This document shows, in pieces, positions 1-10,449 of a stretch of DNA of 64,000 nt (its first letter is position 1; every line of letters begins with the position of its first letter). The DNA comes from Lactarius indigo. Its lineage: Eukaryota > Basidiomycota > Agaricomycetes > Russulales > Russulaceae. Under the pieces are notes generated by a model. The model worked only from the letters and a program-made list of their open reading frames with translations, had not been told where the DNA came from and did no database searches. Both the position numbers and the translations under genes were made by a program. The stretch covers positions 620,001-684,000 of the forward strand of contig JAFKAC010000014.1 of assembly GCA_025766275.1 (NCBI GenBank), read 5' to 3'.

Positions 1-5
1 GTACA

Positions 6-646
6 TTGCAGGAATCTGTAGCTCCTGAACCATCTCCTGTTCCAGGTGTGTCGCAGGAATCTGCAGCTCCCAAGCCTTCTCACATCCACGGTTTGTCAGG
101 GGGAGCTGTAGCTCCATTTTCTAGTGCGCTTCCTGAACCCCCAGTTCCTGAGCCTTCTTCCGTCGATGATCCACCACAGGAAGCTGCAGCTCCTGAGTCT
201 TGTGAGGCACGGGACACTGCGCCTTCCGTCCAGGCGGATGTTCACAACACACCTCCGGAAGCAGACGGTTCCGGCAGTGAGCGAAGGATGGACACGGATT
301 CCATTCAGCAAGGTGAAGACTCTGGGAGCGATTCTCAGAGTATTGTTCACCCTGTCATGCATGTGCGTTGTTTCCGTCCATACTGCCTTAGCAAATGTGG
401 AACGATGGCACTAACGCTCCTCACTAGGTGGCTAGGGCACCATATCCAGAGCTTCATTCAGGACGTCACTTCACTGCTGCCTACCGCGAGCTGATGAGGC
501 TCGACCCATCCGATCACATGGGGGACCTCATTGAGCGATGTACAATCCTTATGGGCGTTGTATTCGACTTCCATGCAGATCTCTCGTATATTAGGGATGG
601 GCTTTACAAACATAGAGAATCCGATGAGCATAGGAAGAGGTCCTAA
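6..646 (+). pseudogene. Partial Pro/Ser/Glu-rich gene, 3' part only
   Basis: An open frame enters from the window edge and runs to about 494. It encodes a low-complexity stretch rich in Ala, Pro, Ser and Glu with a loosely repeated QES.APEPS-type motif, then an acidic Ser/Asp stretch. A second frame (about 428-646) follows a possible acceptor (cactag, near 427) and encodes a more globular segment containing AAYRELMRLDPSDHMG. I could not join the two with a confident intron, so the model is uncertain. I do not recognise a family. Its place just upstream of the repeat arrays and the gene at 1657 suggests cargo of the same mobile element, like the Pro/Ser-rich gene at 42150. From 647 to 839 I see no gene. 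Confidence 0.35.
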
Positions 647-839
647 ATAGTCTTGTACCAATATTACCACTTGAAATAGCGACGGAGAAGTTCCTTGTGA
701 CCATAGACGTGTTACAGTGTGGATGTGTGACTTGGTCCACTGCCTGCAATCAAGGTGTCATCCGAAGACACTTTGTAATATGTGGAAGCAATGTTAATGC
801 ATAGGAATATATCTGGAGTTTGCGGAATAATTTATCATA

Positions 840-1520
840 CATGTCTCACACTGTGTCTATGGAAACATGTTATATTTCCATGGAAGTATATTCGACGTCC
901 GCAATGTCCACGTATACATGCAATACAAATGCGTTCACGGAATCGTCTGCGAATACATGTTATGCATTCACGGAAACGAATTCTAAGTCCGTGGAAGCCT
1001 GTAGCATGTCCATGAACACATACACCATGTCCGTGAATACATGTAACGTGTTCACGGAAACGCGTTCTAAGTCCGTGGAAGCCTGTAGAATGTCCGTGAA
1101 CACTTGTAAGGTGTACAATGACACAAATTTAATATGTTCATGGAAACACCTTTTGGGTCCATGAAACCATGTTGCATGTCCATGTCTATGAATACATGTA
1201 ATGTGTTCACGGAAACGCAATCTGAGTCCGTGAAACCATGTAGCATGTCCGTGAACACATATCCCATGTCTGTGAATACATGTCATGTGTTCACGGAAAC
1301 GCAATCTGAGTCCGTGAAACCATGTAGCATGTCCGTGAACACATATCCCATGTCTGTGAATACATGGCATGTGTTCACGGAAACACAATCTGAGTCCGTG
1401 AAACCATGTAGCATGTCCGTGAACACATGTCCCATGTCTGTGAATACATGTCATGTGTTCACGGAAACGCAGTCTGAGTCCGTGAAACCATGTAGCATGT
1501 CCGTGAACACATGTCCCATC
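840..1520. repeat. 84-bp minisatellite array
   Basis: A tandem array with a unit of 84 bp. About four near-perfect copies start at about 1245, 1329, 1413 and 1497, and increasingly diverged copies reach back to about 840. Each unit is made of 20-24 bp sub-units carrying GTCCGTGAA or its inverse TTCACGGAA. Because 84 is a multiple of three, the array stays open in several frames on both strands (a 28-residue repeat forward, a His/Arg-rich repeat in reverse). I read those frames as by-products. The CCGTG core is shared with the 32-bp array at 3807-5195 on the other side of the next gene. Confidence 0.9.
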
Positions 1521-1656
1521 CCACATTCCTTCCCAGTAAGAAACCTGTATCACCATACCACTCATGAGTCTATTTAAACCTCATTATATGCAGCACAATT
1601 CCACAAATATCACATCGTTCTACAACACACTTCCTCATACTTCTACCAACATCACT

Positions 1657-3671
1657 ATGCAGTCTGATCATCTATCTGGGAGCTCAGCTGGGGAATCTGA
1701 GGTTTCCCGTCCATCTATCCATGCCCTTGGTGACAGGTTTTCCATCACTTCTCAGGATGCCCGCATCCTGAAGGGGTATGTTGAAGAGTTTCAAAATGCT
1801 GACACAGAGATATGGAAGACCATCCTTGAGAAGGCTATGGGGGAGCTATATACTCTTCGGCCTCCAAACTCTACATTCAATAAGAAGATGGCCAAGATGG
1901 TATGCATACTTGTACTCTATCCATGTAATCACTCATGGACACAAAATGACCTCCAGAAAATCAGGACATGGTTTTACAATCACTACTCACGTCCTCATCG
2001 TCAGCTTATCAAGTTTACTCGGAAGTGGTCAGCCAGAAATGCATTCTACCATGAGAACAAGGAAGAGATTATGGAACTTGCACAGAGTATGTCTGGTGGA
2101 ATTCCTGGATCTCAGGCATTCCTCGGAGCCCTCCAAGATGCAACAACATCACTATGGAAGAAGCTGTCTATTGAAGAGCAAGAACCATATGCAGAAATAG
2201 CAAAGGAGTGGTCAGAGGATAGACCCCCAAGGGATATCCAAGCCAAGTAAGTGGTTAATCATGTGTTAGTGATCCACCAATCTTATTTACTTGTTCAGAA
2301 TGGCCCAGGCTAAATTCCGTAGCCGGATAGTTAGGGACTTCCAGACCCAGCTATTCAAGACATGTGGAATGCGCTCAATAGTTCTAGTAGCATATGCAGA
2401 CACAGATGGAAGACCCAGAGCTGCCATGTATGTATTCCTAAGAATTATCTGGTTGAAGCACTGTTATATCTGTTCCCATCTATTTACAGGGATGACTGGA
2501 ATAAGGTCCTGGATGATGGCATGTCCTTTTCTGATTTCTGCCCAGATTGGAGAAATGCCTCAATCTGGCAGGAATGGATGAAATATTGCAGGAAGTGCTT
2601 TGTCCCAGGTTGTAACATTCACAAATCCCAATACAGCTACAAGCCCCATCTCATATTTATGAAACAGAGAATGATCAAGGTGCCCATTCCGGGAGCTCAA
2701 AGGTCCTCCGGACCAAAGTGAAGATTGTGATAGACACAGATGGTGAACCAGACATTCCTTCTGTTACTCCGGAGGATGGCTATTCAGCCAAGACCATTCA
2801 AACTGTGCTGAGGGATTATTGTAATTCACACATCCGTGAGTGTTTCATATACTCTATGGAGTCCTGAATAACATAAGTGAGTCAGGGTATGTCTCCAGAA
2901 GGAAGAATGCAACCATCCCATGGAGTAAACTTTCCAGTGATCCACCCACATGGATTGAAGAAGAGTGCTACCCTTTGGGGTTTCTGTGGGCAGACCCATC
3001 AAAACTTCGTCTGGTTCAGGTGTTCCAGTTGCTAGACCACTGGAGGCAACGCCAGAGGGAGGGGTTGATCCCACTAATCTGGAACCCGTCCTGTGAGCTT
3101 CTTGCTAATGTGGATCACCCTGTACAGCATATCCGGAACCCAAAACGGACCTGCAGAAGAAGTTCCAAATTCAATGAGCCAGAGTCTGACAATCAAAGTG
3201 AAGAGGAGGACTTTGCAAAGGAGATTCAGGCTCTACACTCTCCATCTGTGACACCACCCCTTCCACCATCTCCTTCTCCATCTCCCTTCCGTAGACACGA
3301 GGAGATTGAACAGACATCCATTCCTGGTGAGCAGCCTATCCCTTCTCCTATGCTTATATACCCATTCACACTATCTTATAGACATTGGTGAATCACCACA
3401 TCCTCCTCCATCAAGTATATCAAGACCCAAAAGTTTCCAAGCACATCATCGGATTCAAAGAGGAACTCCAATTAGACCTGCAACACACTTCAACTCAGAT
3501 CCACCAGAGCTTGAGCAAGAGCCAGTCAAGCGAGTGGTTAAGATCACACACAAAGCCAGGTAAGCAATTATAGTAAGCACATACATCATTATCTGACAAT
3601 TATATAGAAATGCAGACACTGGTAGGGGTTCAGGTGGACTTGATCCTACATACCTTCAGAGAGATCATTAG
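1657..3671 (+). CDS. Intact 8-exon gene of unknown function, KDZ-element partner
   Basis: Model: join(1657..1899, 1957..2246, 2299..2427, 2490..2608, 2668..2835, 2886..3326, 3382..3559, 3608..3671). All introns are GT-AG and 48-62 nt long. The spliced length is 1632 nt, an exact 543-codon frame. The start was chosen because the paralogue at 43792 begins at the equivalent ATG; the frame is open back to 1564. Features in order: an acidic N-terminus; a conserved segment with WFYNHYSRPHRQLIKFTRKW; a segment ending LSIEEQEPYAEIAKEWSE that loosely recalls the last helix of an HMG box (inference); a KTCGMRSIVLVAY block; a block with PWSKLSSDPPTWIEEE; then a Ser/Pro/Glu-rich tail. Exons 2 and 4 have the same lengths (290 and 119 nt) as in the paralogue. 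Function unknown. I infer a conserved passenger or accessory gene of KDZ-type transposons. Confidence 0.8.
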
Positions 3672-3806
3672 GGTTACAATAACATTTTGTAGAAATATTA
3701 GAATATGTTTAAATGTGAACAGTTTACTGGGATCTGCCTCCCATTCTGGATTCTAGATAACTCACAGCATTTCCTCACCCATTCCAGGAAGATTCATGTA
3801 AGGCCA

Positions 3807-5195
3807 GTCGTGTCGTCCGTGTTAGTCACTACACGGAAGGCATGTCATCCGTGTTAGTCACTACACGGAAAGCATTTTTTCCGTGTTAGTCACTACACGG
3901 GAGGCATGTCTTCCGTGTAGTAATCACTAAACGGAACGTATGTCTTCCGTGTAGTAATCACTGAACGGAAAGTATGTCTTCCGTGTTGTCACTACACGGA
4001 AAGCATATCTTCCGTGTTAGTCACTACACGGAAAGCATGTCTTCCATGTTAGTTACTACATGGAAGGCATGTCATCCGTGTTAGTCACTACACGGAAAGT
4101 ATGTCTTCCGTGTTAGTTACTACACGGAAGACATTTCTTCCGTGTTAGTCACTACACGGAAATTATGTCTTCCGTGCTAGTCACTACACGGAAGGCATGT
4201 CTTCCGTGTTAGTCACTGCACGGAAGGCATTTATTCCGTGTTAGTCACTACACGGAAAGCATTTATTCCGTGTTAGTCACTACACGGAAAGTGTGTCTTC
4301 CGTGCTAGTCGCTACACGGAAGGCATGTCTTCCGTGCTAGTCGCTACACGGAAGGCATGTCTTCCGTGCTAGTCGCTACACGGAAGGCATGTCTTCCGTG
4401 TTAGTCACTGCACGGAAGGCATTTCTTCCGTGTTAGTCACTACACAGAAAGCATTTCTTCCGTGTTAGTCACTACACGGAAGGCGTGTCTTCCGTGTTAG
4501 TCACTACACGGAAGGCGTGTCTTCCGTGTTAGTCACTACACGGAAGGAATTTCTTCCGTGTTACTCACTACACGGAAGGCGTGTCTTCCGTGTTAATCAC
4601 TACACGGAAAGTATGTCTTCCGTGTTAGTCACTACACGGAAGTCATTTCTTCCGTGTTAGTCACTACATGGAAGACATGCTTTCCGTCACTACACGGAAG
4701 GCATGTCTTCTGTGTTAGTCACTACATGGAAGGCATTTCTTCCGTGTTAGTCACTACACGGAAGGCGTGTCTTCCGTGTTAGTCACTACACGGAAAGTAT
4801 GTCTTCCGTGTTAGTCACTACACGGAAGTCATTTCTTCCGTGTTAGTCACTACATGGAAGACATGCTTTCCATCACTACACGGAAGGCATGTCTTCTGTG
4901 TTAGTCACTACACGGAAGGCATTTCTTCCGTGTTAGTCACTACACGGAAGGCATTTCTTCCGTGTTTGGTCACTACACAGAAAGCATGTCCTCCGTGGTG
5001 AGTCTTCCATGTTGGCCACTTCATGGAAGGCAATCCTTCCGTGTTGGCTACTACATGGAAGGCTTGTCCTCTTTGCTAGTCGCTACATGGAAAGCATTTC
5101 TTCCATGTTGGCCACTACATGGAAGGTGAGTGTTCCATGCTGGCCATTATATGGAATGCATAGCTTCTGTAGTTGTCACTACATGGAATGTTTGA
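3807..5195. repeat. Array of about 43 hairpin units, 32 bp each
   Basis: A tandem array with a 32-bp period. Each unit is an inverted repeat with arms TTCCGTGT and ACACGGAA around the loop TAGTCACT, joined by an 8-nt linker such as GGCATGTC. Units in the middle are nearly uniform. From about 4980 to 5195 the units diverge and lose their CpG sites (arms become TTCCATGT and ACATGGAA). The array lies downstream of the gene ending at 3671, between it and a probable element end near 5430. The stretch 3672-3806 holds no gene. Likely role: subterminal binding sites for a transposase or another dimeric protein, or a satellite born from them (inference). Confidence 0.92.
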
Positions 5196-5317
5196 TGTTC
5201 CATATGCTAGCCAGTCCCATTGCAATGTGTTATCTAAGTCTCCAGATACATTTAGACATATGTGTATTCTATTGACTATTCCCACTTCAAGAAATCTCTC
5301 TGGAGCAAAAGAACTCC

Positions 5318-5430
5318 GAACCGACGTCGGGTGGCCCATGAATTCCGGAAAAATCTAGTGCGTCGGCCGACGTCGGTTGGCCCATGAGTCATGAGGGAAT
5401 CTGCCCGTCGGGTGGCCCATCAACAATGGA
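5318..5430. repeat. Triplicated GTCGGGTGGCCCAT motif, probable element terminus
   Basis: Three copies of a GTCGGKTGGCCCATSA motif lie within about 110 bp, two of them inside the palindromic core CCGACGTCGG. Such repeats close to an end are typical of DNA transposon termini. I take this as the right end of the element that carries the gene at 1657-3671, with its left end outside the window. No partner terminus is visible here, so the reading is tentative. From 5431 to 5632 I see no gene or repeat. Confidence 0.45.
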
Positions 5431-5632
5431 AGTGATGGCAGATCATTATGTGGACAGTCAACCCCTGCTGTTGTCCTGTGGATAAAGTGAAGGTCGCACA
5501 CTCACCACTTCTTGGGTTCCGAGTTAACAATTTGTGCACCGCACTCTCTCGCCACAGTCCCTTTCGCAGCTCCGGGTTCCTCCAAGTCTGGCAATTGCAC
5601 AAGTGTCCTAGGCCTCAAAAGGTTGTTATCGA

Positions 5633-5977
5633 TGTTGTGCAGCAAAAGCCTTACAGGCTAAAGCGCAGCATGCAGGAGGGACGTTCTCACCTTTGCAGTA
5701 GGTTGAGAGACTGTTTGAGAGGGGAGAGTGTGCACAAGTGAAGAGGGGTGAAGTTCTGTATTTGCCTCCCTCCCCATAGGAGGATATTTATGCTCTATGG
5801 CCCCACCATGTCCTAATGTGTTTCGCACTTCTGAGACAGTCATGAGACTTCTCCTCATCACCGGACATGATACGCCCACTACCGTACATATCCTGACTTG
5901 CCTAATATGGTAAACATAGTACCGTAATGTCGTAACTGCTATAGATAAGGTCCTTATGTACTTATCATGTTCCAACA
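5633..5977 (-). repeat. Copia LTR, 3' side, 345 bp
   Basis: It starts TGTTGTGCAG and ends TTCCAACA on the plus strand, and matches the LTR at 12114-12514 except for a segment of about 56 bp that is missing here. The adjacent CTCCCCCTTGC (5978-5988) reads on the minus strand as a purine tract suited to priming plus-strand DNA synthesis. Confidence 0.9.
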
Positions 5978-6461
5978 CTCCCCCTTGCTTAGTGCAGCTA
6001 GTAAAGCGCTTCTAAGCAATAGCCTTACTCTATAGACATAAGGATCGGTAATAAACATCGACCAGAAAGGCCTCAACCCTCAAATGTCATAGGGATGTAT
6101 AGGGGATTTGGTTGTGGGGTCATCACAACATCCTTTTTGTGAGGGGTTTTTTGTAAATCATAGTAAAGATGCTACACCCCAACAATGGTTGTCGATCCTC
6201 GGTTTCTTATGAGCAATTTGACCTCTTGTACTACGCCTTGATAGAACAGGATGTGTGAACTTCCTTCTGGTAGAGATACCAGGGTTGTTTGATGCAAAAC
6301 CATGAGAGGCTTAGAGTCAGATGACTCAATAAACTTCTATGGTTTGTGACAAAAGAGCTTTCTCAGAACAAGTCGTTCGTGACTCACTTCTAAAGAAGAA
6401 GCAATGTACACGGAGAAGCTATGAAAAACCCTTTTTATCTACTACCCTTCAGGCATAGTGG

Positions 6462-7869
6462 TCAATTTGCTCGAGCTTGTGTAGGTGAGGAAAACTCAAG
6501 CCCAAGCTGTTCCCTGAATTTTAGGAACTTAATGTGACCCAGGTTCTTAGTAAAAAGATCTGCGGGGTTCTCAGCTCCTTCTATAAAGAATAACTCTATC
6601 TTCTTATCACAGATTACTTCACGTATGTAGTAGTGACGTAAATCAATGTGTTTAATCCGTTTCTCTTGAACTGAATTAGAAGATAGGAATATGGAGCCTT
6701 GATTATCTCTGCATAATGGAATTGGTTCTAGATTTATTCCAAGCTCATGAAAGAGTGATCGTATCCAAACCAATTGTCTGCTTGTATCACACAGCGACAT
6801 ATATTCTGCTTCAGTGGATGAGAGCGCAATTGACTTTTGTGCTCTCGAATTCCAGCAAAATATTCCATTTGCCATTTTTACTAAGTAGCCTGTAGTGGAC
6901 TTCCTGGTAACTGGGTCTAAAGCCCAGTCGGAATCTGCATATGCTATTATACCAGCATCACTCTTGCTGTCATAGACTAAGGCATAGTTTGAAGTACCAA
7001 GTAAGTAGCGGCATATGTAAAGAGCACGCTTTAAATGGTCTTCTGATGGGTTGGCAGCAAACTGCGCCATTTTGGTAACAGCATAGGCAATATCCGGTCG
7101 CGTACCAATCATAATGTATAGGAGTGATCCTATCACTTGTTGGTATGAAGCATGGAGATCTGGAGATGCAGTTCCCTTATTAGGGGTAGGATGATACCCT
7201 TCCGGTAGTGGAGTGGGTACTGATTTGGCATTAATCAGTTTGAAGCGCTGCAACACTTTCTGGCAACACTTTCTGAAGGTAATCCTGCTGATCAATCAGG
7301 ATTCTACCTTTAGAACGTAGTATGTGCATTTGAAGAAACTCTTTGGTATCACCAAGGTCTCTGCATTCCCAGATTCTCATGAAGCGCTGCTTCAGGGAAT
7401 CAATGTGTTTTTTGTGTTTCCTGAGGAAGAGGACATCATCGATGTAGACAATTACTACAATTGTTTTATCCTCATTTACAAACAGACCTGAGTCTGATTG
7501 TAGACGTGTACAACTTAGAGTGCCCATGGATTTATCCAGCACTCTCCACCAAGCAAGAGCAGCTTGTTTAAGTCCATAGATGGCTTTTCTAAGGCGCATC
7601 ACTTTATTTTGTTGGCCAGGGATTTTAAACCCTTCAGGTTGTTCCATGTAGAGTTCCTCATCGAGGTCTCCATATAGGAAGGCTGTTTTGACGTCCAGTC
7701 CAGAGATGTGCCAATCCTTCAGCGCTGTAAGCACGAGCATCATCCAGACGGTCTCAAAGTGTACCACAGGTGAGAATATTTTGTCATAATCAATGCCTTC
7801 AACCTGAGAAAAGCCTTTGGCAACTAGCCTGGCTTTCTTTCAACCATCTAACTTTAAGTCAAATACCCA
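6462..7869 (-). pseudogene. Copia reverse transcriptase and RNase H, broken
   Basis: The C-terminal part of the copia polyprotein. The reverse transcriptase shows DVKTAFLYGDLDEELYMEQP, YGLKQAALAWW and the catalytic YIDDVL. The RNase H part shows ADSDWALDP, the STEAEY motif and a C-terminus with DLFTKNLGH. The copy is broken by stops at 7870-7872 and 7840-7842 in the linker to integrase. It is also broken by a 13-bp tandem duplication (GCAACACTTTCTG at 7250-7262 and 7263-7275) that shifts the frame between the two domains. Length and domain order are otherwise normal. Confidence 0.92.
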
Positions 7870-10449
7870 TCAATTCTTGATAACCTTTCTGCCTTTCGGC
7901 GGGTTAACAAGTTCGTAGACTTTGCGATTGCGAAGGGAAGCAAGTTCCTCTTTGCATGCATTACACCACTCCTCCTGAGAGTCACTTGGCATTTTAAGAA
8001 TGTCCCAATAGGTCCATTCACGAATATTAGAGGTATTAGGTGTGTCTAGATCTCTTGGTGAAACTGCTTTGGCAAGCAGAAGATCTAGAAATTTGACTCC
8101 CCCTTCCTGAGCAAGGCAGGCGAGCAATTGTTGCTCTACTTCATCATCCGAAAGGTGCAGATTATCACCTGGTGCACTAGAAGGACCAGACTCGGGTTGC
8201 TCAGGAAAATCTCCTGGTACCATCTGATCTTGACGTGAACGCAACCAAGAGCTACTCGGCTGGTCACCAGTCAATTGTCGCCATGTGCGAGTCCGCTCAA
8301 TGTCACGAATTATCGTAGTAGGAGGCCTATCTCCATAGACATTATCTGGATGAGAAGTGGGTTTCCTTGTATGTGCCATTCTCCTAGGTTGACTAGGACC
8401 TGGTACAGGTTGCAGTGGTAAAGGTGGAGGTACCAGCGATCCAGTACCTCCAGTAGATGTACTGGGAGGTTCAGGCCCAACAGGCTGGGGAGCGCTTCTC
8501 CATTTTGGAGGCTCAGGTGAAGGGTCGTCATCAACACCAGGAGTGGTATCGTCTACAGACAGCTCATCATCTGAAGCTGTATCATCTAACTGAGTTACAC
8601 CTTTAGGTTTACTCCTGACGCTGTCAGAAGGACACTTAGGAAATAATCCTTCATCAAAGAGTGCTTTGTCCAAATAGAACAAAGTATTGGGTGTGCACAT
8701 GAAGACATCAGCCTTCATCCCAGATCCTCTACCAAGGTAGATCATGAGTTCACTTTTAGGGGAAAGTTTATTCACCCGGCGAGTCTCAGGGATATGGACA
8801 TATGCACCTGAACCAAACACTCGAAGATGAGAAATATCAGGTACTTCATTGTACAATAGTTTATAAGGAGTCTGCCATTGAAGGCGACTAATTGGAGTTC
8901 TATTGTAACAATGTGTAGCATGTAAGACTGCAAATTCCCACCAACTCTGAGGTAAACAAGCATCAAGGCGCATAGCCTGAGCTTTGTCCATTATGGTGTG
9001 CATAAAGTGCTCAGTGCGCCCATTTTGTTGTGGCGTATGTGGCACAGACTGTAGCACTGTAATGCTGGCATCCTTTAATTGCTTTAGGAAAGCATCCGAC
9101 TTATATTCACCACTGGCATCAGACATCCATTCTTTTATGGTAGCATTAAATTGATTTTTTATTAACGCAAGCCACTGCTTTAAAGCAGTAATAGCAGAGG
9201 CTTTGTCCTGTAAAAGAGTGATCCAAGCAAAGGAAGTATAATTGTCAAAGAAGACAATAAAATACTTGTACTTGTGATACGACGGTATAGGGAAGCTTTT
9301 TAAATCGGAATGAATTTGATTAAAAGAAGCTTTAGCCCTAGTTTCGGAAGGTGGATGAGATGCTGCAGGCATTTTTCCTTGCACACATCCTGGACATAGT
9401 TTATCAGAGGTAGGAATTACAATCCCGTCAGGGAAACCCTTAGTGTTTTCCTTAGATCATCTTAGAACCTCTTTAGATGGGTGTCCAAGGTGACAATGCA
9501 TAAGGTTGTAATCTACATTTTGCAATGCAGATATGTTTGCATATTGCGACTCAATTAGAGTAGAAATAGAGGCATCTAGCCAATATAGTGATTGTCCATG
9601 AACTAGGGGTTTACATTGGACAATTGTTTTGTTTTTTCTTAGCAAGGTTATATGCTGCGAATTCCCCAAAACATGCAATCCTTGCTGTAGAAAGACTCCC
9701 ATTGATAAAAGCCACGTGCTCATAGAGGGTATGTGAAAGACTGGATGAACTTGTGTAGTTACAAGCTTATCTGCGAGATAATGCTCAAGCAAGACAGTTC
9801 CTATTCCTTCAACATATATCATGTGAGCTGCAGTTTTAACAGGTATTCTTTCAGACTTGGGTAGTGACTTATACTCGATAAAATCACTAATTTGGTTGGT
9901 AAAATGTGCTGAGGCTCCTGAGTCAAGGAGCCACATATTTTTTGTATGCTTTAGACATTCTGCACATTGGCTGAAGTACTCATTATGCTCACACTCAAGA
10001 AAATCAAGAAGAGCACTGCTAATATTGTACATTTCAGACAACTTCATTACATGTGACACTACTATGTTATTATTATATCTGCCACCCTTTAGACTTCTTG
10101 GGGGCAGGACTAATTCTGGAACGTTGTCAGCACGTAATAAGCAAAATGAAGGAGTCATGTACTCTTCTTCATCGGAACCCCAATCCAGGACCTTATCTGG
10201 ACCGGTTAGAAAGTGTTCGGGGGTTTCTGCCCGCGAGCCCGGCAGAGATACCAAAGTACCAAAGTCAGGGTGCGTCGGAAGCCCCTGAGAGTGTAGGAAT
10301 TGCTGGTTTCTAGTCCATGTGGCAAGAATTAGTTTGTGAGAAGGAACTCTTGGAATAGAACCAGAACCAGTAAAAGCCAGTTGTTCCCACATTTTTGTTA
10401 TCTCGTCTGCCTCAACTGTCTCTGGATCAATGTAATCAGGTGTCTGAGC
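7870..10449 (-). pseudogene. Copia protease and integrase, broken
   Basis: The middle of the polyprotein. The protease has WLLDSGASAHFTN. The integrase has an HHCC zinc-binding region (LGH, then CPGCVQGKM) that spans a stop at 9457-9459, followed by a DDE core with IHSDLKSF, MSDASGEY and QQNGRTEHF. A long Pro/Ser/Asp-rich linker leads to reverse transcriptase. The stop at 9457-9459 reads TGA where an Arg codon is plausible, and another TGA closes the frame at 7870-7872. There is no frameshift within this stretch. Confidence 0.92.

Noticed and set aside
960..1565. A 201-codon minus-strand protein in the minisatellite
   Set aside because: It consists entirely of translated 84-bp repeats, is open only because the period is a multiple of three, and starts and ends within or at the array.
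3807..5195. CRISPR-like regular repeat array
   Set aside because: Linkers are only 8 nt and nearly constant, units are tandem and palindromic, and the genomic context is eukaryotic with introns.
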